Source of the DNA: CAJQQK01 sp963696075
GTDB taxonomy: Bacteria; Pseudomonadota; Alphaproteobacteria; Rhizobiales; Hyphomicrobiaceae
Reading direction: 5' to 3'
Assembly: GCA_963696075.1 (NCBI GenBank)
Contig: CAVOJD010000029.1
Location: 682,001-746,000 of the forward strand
DNA length: 64,000 nt
Part shown: positions 54,273 to 63,889 of the stretch, piece after piece
Layout: each line of letters opens with the position of its first letter
Numbering within the stretch: position 1 is the first letter of the stretch
Program-made: the position numbers and the translations under genes
Notes under the pieces: model-generated
What the model was told of the DNA's origin: nothing
Seen by the model: the letters and a program-made list of their open reading frames with translations, nothing else
Databases searched by the model: none

Positions 54273-54863
54273 TCAGAGCCAGGTGGCGCCAATCAAATGC
54301 TTCGCGTTGGGCGGGGAATTGCAAAACGTCATGGCGTAGGCGGAGGCATTGGCCGGTTTGTAGGTAGCGTGCTTCGTGATGGCCTGGTCGAAGGCGACGC
54401 CGCGGAGGCGTGCTTCGAGGAGACGGTTGGACCAATAGTGGCCGACGATGGCGGGGATGATGCCGCTGGTGAGATCGGTGGTGAGTTCGTCCGCGATCGT
54501 CCCGAGTCGTTGCCAGACATCATGCAGGCTTTCGCCGCCTGGCAACGGTGCATAGAGGTGGTCACGCCTCAGTTTGAGCGGCTGGAGGCCTTTCTCGGCA
54601 CCCTGGAGGCTGCCGAAGTCGATCTCGATCAGTTCGGGTCTGATGATGACGTCGTGGCCCCTGGCGGTGGCGATCGGACGGGCTGTTTCGATGGCGCGTT
54701 CGAGGGGGCTGGCGTAGATGCGGTCAATGTTCTGGGATTTCAGCTTTGTGACCAAGGATGCGGCCTGCGACCGGCCATTGGCGTTCAGCGGCAGGTCCTC
54801 CCGCCCCACGAAGCGGTGTTTATTGCCATCGGTCTCTGCGTGGCGGATCAGGATGAGGCGCAT
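54273..54863 (-). CDS. Histidine phosphatase superfamily protein
   Basis: A 196-residue enzyme with the catalytic RHG-type motif in MRLILIRHAETDGNKHRFVG (RHAE), IDRIYASPLERAIETARPIA (second Arg), a GSLQGAEKGLQPLKLRRDHL Glu region, and a late IIPAIVGHYWSNRLLEARLR with the second His (GHYW). Phosphoglycerate-mutase-type fold; the substrate could be a sugar phosphate of the neighbouring glycan pathway. It follows the glycosyltransferase upstream on the minus strand with a TGATG overlap, so they are co-translated. Confidence 0.8.
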   Translation of the reverse strand: MRLILIRHAETDGNKHRFVGREDLPLNANGRSQAASLVTKLKSQNIDRIYASPLERAIETARPIATARGHDVIIRPELIEIDFGSLQGAEKGLQPLKLRRDHLYAPLPGGESLHDVWQRLGTIADELTTDLTSGIIPAIVGHYWSNRLLEARLRGVAFDQAITKHATYKPANASAYAMTFCNSPPNAKHLIGATWL

Positions 54864-56044
54864 CAGGAGGCTGTCGCTGGCAGGGGGGCGCTGATGCGCG
54901 GGGCGGCGATCACGGCGGCGTGAAGCTCGGCGATACGGCGCGCCGACTGGTCCCAGGAGTACCGCCGGGCACGGATTTGGCCGGCGCCCACAAGCGCGCG
55001 GCGGAGGGCGGGCTCCTCAACGAGGCGGATGATCGCCTCGGCGAGACCGGCGGGCTGTTGCGGCTCGACCAGGAGGCCGCTCCGGCCGCCGTCCAAGACG
55101 TCGGGAATGGCGCCGACGTTCGTTGCAACGATCGGCACACCCACGGCCATCGCCTCGACCAGCATCAGGCCGAAGCCTTCCCACCGCGAGGGCGCCGCGA
55201 GGATGTCGAGGGCGGCGTAGACGTTGGCCATGTCGCAGCGAAACCCGGTGAAGTGGATGACGTCGCCGAGGCCTGCAGCGCTGACCTCCCGGCGGAGGCG
55301 GTGGGAGAGGTCCTTGTCTTCATGGTCACCGACCAGGAGGTAGCGCAGGTTGGGCTGGCGTGATGCCAGACGCTTTGCCGCCGCAATCAGATCTTCCTGG
55401 CCCTTTTGCTGGCAGACGCGTCCGATGAGGCCGACCACGACGTGATCGCTGGACAGCCCGAACTCACGGCGGACGGGATCGCGTGTGCCGCCGGCAATGC
55501 GCTCGAGGTTGACGCCGTTCTCGACCACGCAAATCGCCGAGGGGTGCTTCTGGAGGGCGCTTGCGACGTGATCGCGCACGGCTTCAGAAACGGCAATCAT
55601 GGCATCGGTCTGGTTCGCCAATTGCCGCTCCAGGAGAAGTGCGTCGCTGCCGTCCGGCCATTTGTCGTCGTACTGGTTGTGGTAATGGGCGAGGAGGCGC
55701 AGTCCGTTGTCGCGGTGGAGGACGCCTGCGAGGCGGGCATAGAGGTTCGGGCGGAAGGAATGGGTGTGGAGGAGGGCGATGCGTTCCTGTTCCAGCCAGG
55801 TGGCAAGATGCGCGATGCTTGCGATCTTGCCGTTGTGGCCGGCGCCGAAGGTGACGGTGATGCCGTCATCGGCGAGGGCGTGCAGACGATCGGCGTTGGC
55901 GCCGGGTCCAGGTGGCTTGAGCACGTAGAGGCGCCTGCCGCCGCCGCTTGGCGGAAGTCGCCTGAGCAGTTGATGGGCTGCTTCGGTGACGCCGCCCGCG
56001 CCAAGCGAATTAATGACCATTGCGGAATTGGTCCCGCCTCGCAT
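54863..56044 (-). CDS. GT4-family glycosyltransferase, third
   Basis: A 393-residue GT-B enzyme. N-terminus: ATG 56044 or, more likely, ATG 56020 (MVINSLGAGGVTEAAHQLLR, with a Gly-rich acceptor loop). It continues with IALLHTHSFRPNLYARLAGV and AMIAVSEAVRDHVASAL. Donor half: VVVGLIGRVCQQKGQEDLIA, RYLLVGDHEDKDLSHRL and AAPSRWEGFGLMLVEAMAVG followed by VPIVATNVGAIPDVL. It is transcribed convergently to the operon, with the phosphatase behind it, so the two genes likely belong to the same surface-glycan system. Confidence 0.83.
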   Translation of the reverse strand: MRGGTNSAMVINSLGAGGVTEAAHQLLRRLPPSGGGRRLYVLKPPGPGANADRLHALADDGITVTFGAGHNGKIASIAHLATWLEQERIALLHTHSFRPNLYARLAGVLHRDNGLRLLAHYHNQYDDKWPDGSDALLLERQLANQTDAMIAVSEAVRDHVASALQKHPSAICVVENGVNLERIAGGTRDPVRREFGLSSDHVVVGLIGRVCQQKGQEDLIAAAKRLASRQPNLRYLLVGDHEDKDLSHRLRREVSAAGLGDVIHFTGFRCDMANVYAALDILAAPSRWEGFGLMLVEAMAVGVPIVATNVGAIPDVLDGGRSGLLVEPQQPAGLAEAIIRLVEEPALRRALVGAGQIRARRYSWDQSARRIAELHAAVIAAPRISAPLPATAS

Positions 56045-56338
56045 GCTTCGGCCCTGTCGTCATCAGTGTGAATGGAAGCCGTGCGGTTTGGCAACGGCTG
56101 GCCTGTCACGGGGATCGCGCAAGCCGGGGAAGACAGTCTTGCGAGTGCGGCGCGCGGCGTAAACGGACTTTGGTCTGAGGATTGGCGGTCTGGGGCAGGT
56201 CGTGCGGGGTGAACGTCCGCCCGCATCATGCCCTTGGCATGCGTGCGCCAGTGCCGGAAACGATATTAGAGAAACCGCAGATCAGTGGCCCAGACCGAGG
56301 GGGCTAGACACCCCCCTGAACCCGAAATCGTCCGGCGC
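56045..56338. other. Intergenic region between glycosyltransferase and efflux operon
   Basis: About 295 bases without a supported gene. It must hold the promoter of the minus-strand glycosyltransferase. No terminator for the efflux operon, repeated tRNA end or insertion-sequence end is seen. The base skew appears to change sign here. Confidence 0.35.
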
Positions 56339-57595
56339 TCAGTCGCTGCTGATCATGCGCTGTTTGATCTTCTGACCGCTCGTCAGGCTCGGGCCGGGAT
56401 AGATGATGACGCGCGTCCCCTCCCCAAGGCCGCCTTTGACTTCGCCAAACGTGCCATTGTTGCGGCCGATGTCGACCTTGGTCAGTTCCGCCCGTCCGCC
56501 GTCAACGACGAAAACGGCCCAGGCATCGCCATGGCGGAAGAGCGCGCTCGAGGGCACGACAAGCGCGTCCTTGGTCTCCCAGATCACGATCTGCACCTCG
56601 ACGCGGAAACCATGGCCAAGATTGCGCCGGCGTTCGGGCGGGCCGGTAAACGCGATGATCGCCTTGACGCGCTGTTCTTCGACGCCCAGCGCGGACGTCT
56701 TGGTGAAGCCCCAGGGCTCGACCCGCTCGACGACGCCGCTGAGCGTCTCCAACCCGCCCCATCTGCGGATCAACACGCGATTGCCCGGTGAAACCTGAAC
56801 CGCATCGCTTGACAGCAATTCGGCTTCGATTTCCAGGTCGTTCGAGATATCGCCGATCTCGATGATGGCGGCACCGGCCGAGATCGTTGTTTCGCTTTCC
56901 TGGATGACGCGCAGCACGCGGCCGGAAATGGGTGCCGTCAGCGGGATCGAGTTGGCGATGTCACTGCCGCCCAGCCGGGAAGGCGCGCTGAAATTGGTTG
57001 GCGGCTTCGGACTGTCGAACGTGATCAGCTCGGCACGTGCGCGGGCAAGCTCGGCTTCACGCACCGCGATGTTGGCTTTGGCGATATCGAGATTGGCGTC
57101 AGCTGTGCGGAACGCGCGCAGGGCCTCATCGAGCACGGCCTCGGAGGTGACGCCGCGCCGGTTGAGATCGCGCTTGCGGGCAAGATCCGCCTGCGCGAAC
57201 TCCTTCTCCGCAATCGCCTTCTTGAGGTCCGCGCGGGCCGCTTGGACGGCGGCCTCCGTGCCATGTACGGCTGCGCGCGCCTGCTCCCGCGACCGTGCAT
57301 CCAGCGCCGGCGGATTAACCGGCAGCATCCGGGCGATCACGGTCTCGCCGCCGACGACGCGGTCGCCGGGCTTGACCTCGACCCTGAGCAGGCGTCCTGC
57401 GATGGGCGCTGAGACGACATAGGCATCGCGCACCCGTGTCCGCGCTTCTTCATCAATGGTGACGACCATGTGGGATTTACGTGCCGTACCAAGATCGACG
57501 GGCATTGCGCGCGGCCAGAACGCATAGGTCATGGCGGCTGCCAGCACGATGCCGGTGCCGGCCATCATCCAGGTGCGTGAGTGCTTGCGTGCCAT
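56339..57595 (-). CDS. HlyD-family periplasmic adaptor
   Basis: A 418-residue membrane-fusion protein. The N-terminal anchor is TWMMAGTGIVLAAAMTYAFW. Lipoyl halves are SAPIAGRLLRVEVKPGDRVV and LTAPISGRVLRVIQESETTI. The alpha-hairpin is at about 95-195 (AVQAARADLKKAIAEKEFAQ). The beta-barrel has RVLIRRWGGLETLSGVVERV, and the last module starts VVPSSALFRHGDAWAVFVVD. It follows the permease gene by 6 bases on the minus strand, so it is the adaptor of the ABC pair encoded upstream and links it to an outer-membrane channel. Confidence 0.88.
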   Translation of the reverse strand: MARKHSRTWMMAGTGIVLAAAMTYAFWPRAMPVDLGTARKSHMVVTIDEEARTRVRDAYVVSAPIAGRLLRVEVKPGDRVVGGETVIARMLPVNPPALDARSREQARAAVHGTEAAVQAARADLKKAIAEKEFAQADLARKRDLNRRGVTSEAVLDEALRAFRTADANLDIAKANIAVREAELARARAELITFDSPKPPTNFSAPSRLGGSDIANSIPLTAPISGRVLRVIQESETTISAGAAIIEIGDISNDLEIEAELLSSDAVQVSPGNRVLIRRWGGLETLSGVVERVEPWGFTKTSALGVEEQRVKAIIAFTGPPERRRNLGHGFRVEVQIVIWETKDALVVPSSALFRHGDAWAVFVVDGGRAELTKVDIGRNNGTFGEVKGGLGEGTRVIIYPGPSLTSGQKIKQRMISSD

Positions 57596-57601
57596 GGTGA
57601 T

Positions 57602-59968
57602 CTATTCCCGTGTCTTCAAGGCTGAGACGAGGTCGATCCGGTCGACATCGCGCTTGACCAGCCATCCGGAGATGAGTGCGGCGGCCAGGACGGCGATCCA
57701 CGCAACGCCATAGGCCTCGGGAGAAAACGACTGCGGGATCTGGTAAAGATCTGTCGAGAAACCGGCAGAAATGGCACTGGCGAGCCAGTAGCCCAGCAAT
57801 GAGCCGACCGGCAGCGCGGCGAGCGTAATGATCGCCAGCTCGCCGAGCAGGACGTAGGCAGCCTCCCCCTTGGTGAAGCCGATCACGCGCAGGCTGGCGA
57901 GATCGCGTGATCGTTCCGCAAACGCGATGCGTGCGCTGTTGTAGACAATGCCGAAGGTGATGATGCCGGCGATGGCGGCCATGATGTAGCGGACTGCACC
58001 GGCCCCCGTATCCATCAGCTTCTTGAAGGCGGCACGGGTCTCGGCGCGCAGGCTGACGCCGGCGACGATCGGCATGTCCTTGATGCGCTTGTAGACAGCC
58101 GCACTGTCCGCCTGATCGATCCGCAGATAGGCGCCCGACACCCGGTTGGGTTCCTTCAGGGCGCGATTGAGGGCGGACAATTCGAGATAGGCTGGCGCGC
58201 CGAGCAGGGATTGGGCAACGGCGACCACGGGCAGTTGCAGGACGGGCCGGCGGCCTTCGCGCACCTCGACCGTCAGCGTCTCCCCGGCCTTGAGCTTCAG
58301 GATATCCGCCAGGGCCTTGGCCAGGATGATGCCGTCGCGGCGCACGTAGATCGGCTGCATGTCGGCATCGACTGCGCGATTGAGCTTTGGTTGACCAACC
58401 AGTCCGTTGATGGCACCGCGATAGGTATTGAGGCCATTGCGCAAGAGCGCGGGCACGGTTCTGACGGGCTCGACCTCGATGATGCCGGGCATCCTCTGCA
58501 GGGCATAGATCGCGCTGTCGCCAAGGGGTTCGACAAAGCTGACGGTCACGTCACTGCGGTCGATGACGGAGAAGTTGAGCTCGAGCACCCTGTCGAACGA
58601 ACTCATCACCGACAACATCGCAACCGACAGCGCCATGCCGGCTGCAATGCCGATGATGGCCGCGCCTGCGCGCCATGGTTGCCGGAGCATACGGCGCACG
58701 ATCATGCGGCTCGGCTGGTCCAGTACGCGCTTCAGCGCGGTGCTGATGGCGGCCGATTTCGAGAAGTCAGCAGGCGCCGGCGGGCGCATGGCGACGGCCG
58801 GTGTCAATTTGAAGATGCCGCGCAGGACGAACACGCCGCCGGCGGACGCTGCCAGGATGCTTGAGGCGATCGCGATCACGAACGCGCTGGGGTCGATCTG
58901 GAACACCAGGAATGGGAACTTGAAGTAGTCCAGATAGAGGACCGCCATGCTGCGTCCCGCAAGAACGCCCGCAAGACAACCAAGCGCAGCACCGCCCGCC
59001 GCGATGACAAGGATGAACTTGCCGTAGTGGGTTGCGACTTCGCGGCCCGAATACCCGAACGCCTTCATCAAGCCGATCTGCTCGCGTTCCGACTGGATGA
59101 TGCGCGAGATCACGATGTAGAGCAGGAACGCTGCAACCGCGAGGAACAGCGGCGGCACGGTTTTGCTTGAGGCCTGCAGGCCTGCGATCTCCTCGCTGAT
59201 GAAGCGGTTGGAGACGTGATCCTTGAGCCCGTACGCACCGGCGGCACCGAATGGTCCAAGCAGCCGGTCCAACCCGTCGATGACGACGTCAACCCGTCCC
59301 TCGCGCGATAACGCGACCAGCGCCTCGTTGAACGCCCCCTTGAGGTCGAATGCCGAGGCAAGTGCCTCTTCATTCATCCAGATCACGGCAAATCGGCTGT
59401 CGTCGGGTGCGAGTTCGCCGGGTGCGACGGCATAGAGAAACTCTGGCGACTCCGCGAGGCCCGCAATCGTGAACGTGCGGCGCGCCCCGTTCATCGTCGC
59501 CGTCAACTGGGATCCAGGACGCAGGTCATGCGCCTTGGCGAAACCACGCAAGAGCAGGATTTCGTCCGCCCGTGTCGCATCGAGACGGCGCCCGTCCGTC
59601 AGGTAGATATCGTTGAGCCGCGGCGCGCCCCTCTCCGGCAACGAGAGCGCGCGCGCGCGCACAGGAACGTCGATCCCCGGCAGATCGATCAGCGCGCCCC
59701 CGTTGATGCGGCCCTCGACCGCGCCGACGCCGGGGATCTGCGCGATATCCTTAAGAAGATGGTTCGGCGCGCGCTTGGCTGGTGCAAAAACATCCGCGAG
59801 ACGGTAGCGCTCGTAGTAGGCACGCTTGGTCTCGCCCAGCGAGTTGACGAGACCGTCCATCATCACGAGCATCAGGACGCCGAGCGCGATCACGACGGCG
59901 ATCGCCACCGCCTGCCCCCTCATCCGCCACAGGTCGCGCGCGAGTTTTTTGTCGAGCGGGCTCACCAT
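57602..59968 (-). CDS. Large ABC transporter permease with two FtsX domains
   Basis: A 788-residue protein. TM1 is in RGQAVAIAVVIALGVLMLVM, followed by a big periplasmic domain. The first FtsX block has FLAVAAFLLYIVISRIIQSE (its REQIGLMKAFGYSGREVATH is the coupling helix). A second periplasmic domain (about 440-640: TVSFVEPLGDSAIYALQRMP) follows, and a second FtsX block has SARIAFAERSRDLASLRVIG and YVLLGELAIITLAALPVGSL. The layout matches YbbP/DevC-related permeases working with a LolD-type ATPase. It overlaps the ATPase gene by 7 bases. Confidence 0.88.
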   Translation of the reverse strand: MVSPLDKKLARDLWRMRGQAVAIAVVIALGVLMLVMMDGLVNSLGETKRAYYERYRLADVFAPAKRAPNHLLKDIAQIPGVGAVEGRINGGALIDLPGIDVPVRARALSLPERGAPRLNDIYLTDGRRLDATRADEILLLRGFAKAHDLRPGSQLTATMNGARRTFTIAGLAESPEFLYAVAPGELAPDDSRFAVIWMNEEALASAFDLKGAFNEALVALSREGRVDVVIDGLDRLLGPFGAAGAYGLKDHVSNRFISEEIAGLQASSKTVPPLFLAVAAFLLYIVISRIIQSEREQIGLMKAFGYSGREVATHYGKFILVIAAGGAALGCLAGVLAGRSMAVLYLDYFKFPFLVFQIDPSAFVIAIASSILAASAGGVFVLRGIFKLTPAVAMRPPAPADFSKSAAISTALKRVLDQPSRMIVRRMLRQPWRAGAAIIGIAAGMALSVAMLSVMSSFDRVLELNFSVIDRSDVTVSFVEPLGDSAIYALQRMPGIIEVEPVRTVPALLRNGLNTYRGAINGLVGQPKLNRAVDADMQPIYVRRDGIILAKALADILKLKAGETLTVEVREGRRPVLQLPVVAVAQSLLGAPAYLELSALNRALKEPNRVSGAYLRIDQADSAAVYKRIKDMPIVAGVSLRAETRAAFKKLMDTGAGAVRYIMAAIAGIITFGIVYNSARIAFAERSRDLASLRVIGFTKGEAAYVLLGELAIITLAALPVGSLLGYWLASAISAGFSTDLYQIPQSFSPEAYGVAWIAVLAAALISGWLVKRDVDRIDLVSALKTRE

Positions 59969-60687
59969 TCAATCTCCGCCGCCCGTTTCTTGTCCGTGTT
60001 CCCGACGACGTCGCGGATCCGCCCGTCGGCAAAGTGGATGACGCGGTCCGCCATCGCGGCGGTGGCTGCCGCGTGCGTGATAATGAGCACCGTCGAGCCG
60101 AGCTGCTCGTTCACATCCTGGAGCACCTTGAGAACCGCGCGGCCCGTCGTTGAATCGAGTGCGCCCGTCGGCTCGTCGCAGAAAAGCACCGTGGGCTGCT
60201 TGGCAATCGCGCGGGCAATCGCCACCCGCTGTTGTTCGCCGCCCGACAACTGTGCCGGGAAATGGTCGACCCGCTCCTTGAGCCCGACAAGGGCGAGGGC
60301 TTCTGCCGGCTCCAGCGGGTTGTCAGCAATCTCCGTCATCAGTTCGACATTCTCGAACGCCGTCAGGCTTGGCATCAGATTATAGAACTGGAAGACGAAG
60401 CCGACATGGTGGCGCCGGTACAGCGTCAGTTCATCATCGTCCATGGCGGTCAGCTCAGCGTCGAAGAAATGCGCCGTCCCGGCCGTGGCCCGGTCGAGCC
60501 CCCCGAGGATATTGAGTAACGTCGACTTGCCGCTGCCCGATGCCCCGAGCAGAACCACCAGTTCACCAGCCGGCACCTCAAGATCGACACCGCGCAGCGC
60601 ATGGACGGCGGCGTCCCCGGTGCCATAGACCTTGGTCACGCCTTGGGTGCGAAACGCCCTCTTCGAACTCGGCCGGACCTCAACCAT
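59962..60687 (-). CDS. ABC transporter ATPase, LolD/DevA type
   Basis: A 241-residue ATPase starting at ATG 60687 (MVEVRPSSKRAFRTQGVTKV); an upstream open stretch overlapping the RND gene is unlikely. Walker A VVLLGASGSGKSTLLNILGG, Q-loop VGFVFQFYNLMPSLTAFENV, signature QLSGGEQQRVAIARAIAKQP, Walker B VLFCDEPTGALDSTTGRAVL, H-loop VLIITHAAATAAMADRVIHF. It powers the large permease. It starts 19 bases after the RND gene ends, so RND and ABC genes share an operon. Confidence 0.92.
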   Translation of the reverse strand: MVEVRPSSKRAFRTQGVTKVYGTGDAAVHALRGVDLEVPAGELVVLLGASGSGKSTLLNILGGLDRATAGTAHFFDAELTAMDDDELTLYRRHHVGFVFQFYNLMPSLTAFENVELMTEIADNPLEPAEALALVGLKERVDHFPAQLSGGEQQRVAIARAIAKQPTVLFCDEPTGALDSTTGRAVLKVLQDVNEQLGSTVLIITHAAATAAMADRVIHFADGRIRDVVGNTDKKRAAEIEW

Positions 60688-60706
60688 CAGCGCGCCTGAC
60701 CTTCCC

Positions 60707-63700
60707 TCATTCCCCCGCCACGATAGCGTTTTTATCGCCGGTGCTTGCGTCCCGGTCCGCCCGCTTCGCCATCCGCTCGGCCGACCACCGGCTGAGGGTC
60801 TCGCCAAGCATGAGCATACATGGCGTGAGCAGCAGCGTGAGCAGGGTCGCGAAGGCAAGCCCGCCCGCGATCGAACTGGAAAGCTGCGTCCACATCTGTG
60901 CGGACGGCGCACCAAACGCGATGTCCCGACCGATCAGGTCGATGCTCATCGCGAACACCATCGGCAGCAGGCCGAGGATGGTCGTGACCGAGGTCAACAG
61001 CACGGGCCGAAGCCGCTGGGCCCCTGTGCGCAGGATCGCCTCGGCCGGCTCCATCCCCCGCGCTCTCAGATCATTATAGGTGTCGATCAGGATGATGTTG
61101 TTGTTCACGACGATACCGGCGAGTGCGATGATGCCGATACCGCACATCACGATGCCGAACGCCTGGCCTGTGGCAAGGAGCCCGATGAGCACGCCCGCAA
61201 TCGAGAACACGATCGCGCTCAGCACCAGGACCGTCTGGTAGAAGCTGTTGAACTGCGTGACGAGGATGATGGTCATCAGGAAGATCGCGAGCGCGAAGGC
61301 GTTCATCAGGAAGGCTGCCGCCTCCTGCTGGTCCTTGTCCTCACCTTTGAACGAGACCACGATCGACGGATCGAGGCCGGCTTCCTGGACGGCTGCCTTG
61401 AGCTTGCGCGCCTGCGCGTCGACCAGTGCCCCCTCCGCGACGTCGGACTGGATGGTGATGACGCGGCGCCCATCGGTGCGATTGATCGTGCCGGTCTTCG
61501 ATGCCGGCGCGATGGTCACGAAGTTGCGGATCGGGACCTGGCCGTTCGCAGTCGGCACGCGCAGGTCGCCGAGCTTGCCAAGGTCGCGCTGCTCCACGGG
61601 GAAGCGCAGGCGGATATCGACTTCCTCCTCGGCATCATCGGGCCGGTATTCGGCAAGCTTGACACCGGTTGTGATCATCTGCACGGCCTCGCCAAGGACA
61701 GCGACATCGGCGCCATAACTGGCGGCCTTCTTGCGGTCGACCTGGATGCGCCATTCGATGCCCGGCAAGGGCCGCGTGTCCTCGGTGTCAACGAAGCCGC
61801 CGACCCGCTCCATCTGAGCCCTGATCGTCTCGACGGCAGGGCCGACTTTCGACCAATCGAGCGACGAGACCTGCATCTGCACGGGTTTACCTGATGTGGG
61901 CCCGCTGCTTTCCTTCTGGATCTCGACCTTGATGCCGGCGATGTCGCCCGTGAGCTTGCGTACCTCGTCGAGGATGACGGCAGCCTTGCGCCTGAGGCGC
62001 CAGTCGACGAACTCCAACTGCACGGTGCCGATGACATCCTCGGGTGTATCGCTGCCACCTTTCTCCGAATTGGCGATGGTGCGGGCATAGAACGTCTTGA
62101 CGCCCTCGACGCCGAGCAGGCGCTGCTCGACCGCCTGAACAAGCCTGTCGCGCTCCATCACCGACATGTCGCCGCGCGCACGGATCTGAACTCGTGCGAA
62201 ATTGGGTTCGGTTGCGGGGAAGAACTCAACGCCGCGTCCACCAACGGCGAACGCGCCGATCGCGCCAACAAGCATCAGGACAGCTGCGAGCAGCGTCACG
62301 GCCGGCCGCTTTGTGAGCGCGCGAAGCAGCCGCAGATAGCCGCCCGAAAACCCGCGAATATCATCGAGGTTGCCACTTTCCGCAGCCTTCAGCGCGATCA
62401 GGTCCGTGCCGTCGCCCGCCGTCTTCGCGCCGATCACCGAGCCCAGAACAGGAATGAAGACGAGCGCCATCGCGAGGGATGCGCAAAGCGTCAAAAGCAC
62501 GGTGATGGGCAGGAACTTCATGAACTCGCCGATCACGCCGGGCCACGCCAGCAGCGGCACGAACACCGCCAGCGTCGTCGCCGTCGACGCGATGATCGGC
62601 CACGCCATGCGTTGGGCAGCTTCCGCATAGGCTGCACCCCGCTCGACGCCTTCAGCCATCTTGCGGTCGGCAAGTTCAACCGTGACAACGGCACCGTCGA
62701 CCAGCATGCCAACCACCAGAATGAGACTGAACAGCACAACGATGTTGAGCGTGAACCCCATTTGCGAGAGGCCCATGATGCCGGCGAGAAACGCCCCCGG
62801 GATGGCAAGCCCGACGAGGATGCCAGGCCGAAGCCCAAGCGCTGCGATGATCACGATCATGACGAGCGCGATGGCGGCGAGCACGTTGTTCTGCAGATCG
62901 TTCAGCATCGTGCGGATGCCCTCGGACTTGTCCTGCAGATAGTTCACGGTAAGGCCCGGCGGCCAGATCGACTGCGCCTCACCAACGATGCCCTTGACCG
63001 CCTCCACCGTCTCAATGATGTTGGCACCAAGCCGTTTTTTGACTTCGAGTGCCAGCCCCGGCCGGCCGTCGAAGCGCGCAAACCCGGACGCATCCTTGAA
63101 GGTGCGCCTGACGGTGACGACATCGCTTACGGTGACGACGGTATCTCCGACGATCTTCACCGGCAGCGACATCACGTCGTCGATGTTCTCGATCACGCCG
63201 GGGATCTTGAGCACCATGCGGCCGGCGCCCGTGTCGAGCGCGCCGGCTGCGATCAGGCGGTTGTTGCGCTGGATGATGCTGGCCAGTTCGCCAAAGTTGA
63301 TATTGTAGGTCTCGAGGATCGTCGGGTTTGCGGTGACCTCGAGAACTTCTTCGCGGTCGCCCGCAATGTCGACCTCGAGGACACCCTCGAGTGCCTCGAT
63401 CCGGTCCTTCAGTTGACGCGCGATCGCGATCAATTGGCGCTCCGGAATCGTGCCGGAGATCGCAACGGTTAGAACTGGAAACAGCGCCACATTGAGCTCG
63501 GTCACCACCGGCTCCTTGGCGTCTGCCGGGAGTTCGCTTTTCGCCCGGTCGACCTTGTCGCGGACATCGCCGATCGCCTTGTCGGCATCGAAGCCGGCAT
63601 CAAACTCGAGCGTCACCGAGCCATAGCCTTCGGCGGCGACCGCGCGCATCTCCTTCAGGCCTTCGAGCGACTGGAGTTCTTTTTCCAGCGGCCGCAGCAG

Positions 63701-63889
63701 CAGGCGTTCAGAATCCTCAGGCGAAATGCCCTCAAGGCTGGTCGAGACGAACACGATCGGGATCGCAACGTCTGGCTCCGATTCCTTCGGGATGTTCACA
63801 TAGGCCGTCGCGCCGACGATCAGCACCATCGCGAAGATCAGCAAGACGGCGCGCGAGCGGCTGAAGGCAGCGTTGATCAGGGTATTCAT
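60707..63889 (-). CDS. RND-family efflux pump permease (HAE-type)
   Basis: A 1060-residue inner-membrane proton-driven pump. TM1 is in SRAVLLIFAMVLIVGATAYV. The pore domain starts LLRPLEKELQSLEGLKEMRA, and the second half of the fold repeats it. TM4 has the proton-relay acids in LILVVGMLVDGAVVTVELAD. Also seen are IPITVLLTLCASLAMALVFI-like helices and, near the C-terminus, IVMCGIGIIALAGIVVNNNI (TM10). Twelve membrane helices and full length are consistent with the family. The partner adaptor gene overlaps its start (ATGA) and is cut by the window edge. Confidence 0.93.
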   Translation of the reverse strand: MNTLINAAFSRSRAVLLIFAMVLIVGATAYVNIPKESEPDVAIPIVFVSTSLEGISPEDSERLLLRPLEKELQSLEGLKEMRAVAAEGYGSVTLEFDAGFDADKAIGDVRDKVDRAKSELPADAKEPVVTELNVALFPVLTVAISGTIPERQLIAIARQLKDRIEALEGVLEVDIAGDREEVLEVTANPTILETYNINFGELASIIQRNNRLIAAGALDTGAGRMVLKIPGVIENIDDVMSLPVKIVGDTVVTVSDVVTVRRTFKDASGFARFDGRPGLALEVKKRLGANIIETVEAVKGIVGEAQSIWPPGLTVNYLQDKSEGIRTMLNDLQNNVLAAIALVMIVIIAALGLRPGILVGLAIPGAFLAGIMGLSQMGFTLNIVVLFSLILVVGMLVDGAVVTVELADRKMAEGVERGAAYAEAAQRMAWPIIASTATTLAVFVPLLAWPGVIGEFMKFLPITVLLTLCASLAMALVFIPVLGSVIGAKTAGDGTDLIALKAAESGNLDDIRGFSGGYLRLLRALTKRPAVTLLAAVLMLVGAIGAFAVGGRGVEFFPATEPNFARVQIRARGDMSVMERDRLVQAVEQRLLGVEGVKTFYARTIANSEKGGSDTPEDVIGTVQLEFVDWRLRRKAAVILDEVRKLTGDIAGIKVEIQKESSGPTSGKPVQMQVSSLDWSKVGPAVETIRAQMERVGGFVDTEDTRPLPGIEWRIQVDRKKAASYGADVAVLGEAVQMITTGVKLAEYRPDDAEEEVDIRLRFPVEQRDLGKLGDLRVPTANGQVPIRNFVTIAPASKTGTINRTDGRRVITIQSDVAEGALVDAQARKLKAAVQEAGLDPSIVVSFKGEDKDQQEAAAFLMNAFALAIFLMTIILVTQFNSFYQTVLVLSAIVFSIAGVLIGLLATGQAFGIVMCGIGIIALAGIVVNNNIILIDTYNDLRARGMEPAEAILRTGAQRLRPVLLTSVTTILGLLPMVFAMSIDLIGRDIAFGAPSAQMWTQLSSSIAGGLAFATLLTLLLTPCMLMLGETLSRWSAERMAKRADRDASTGDKNAIVAGE

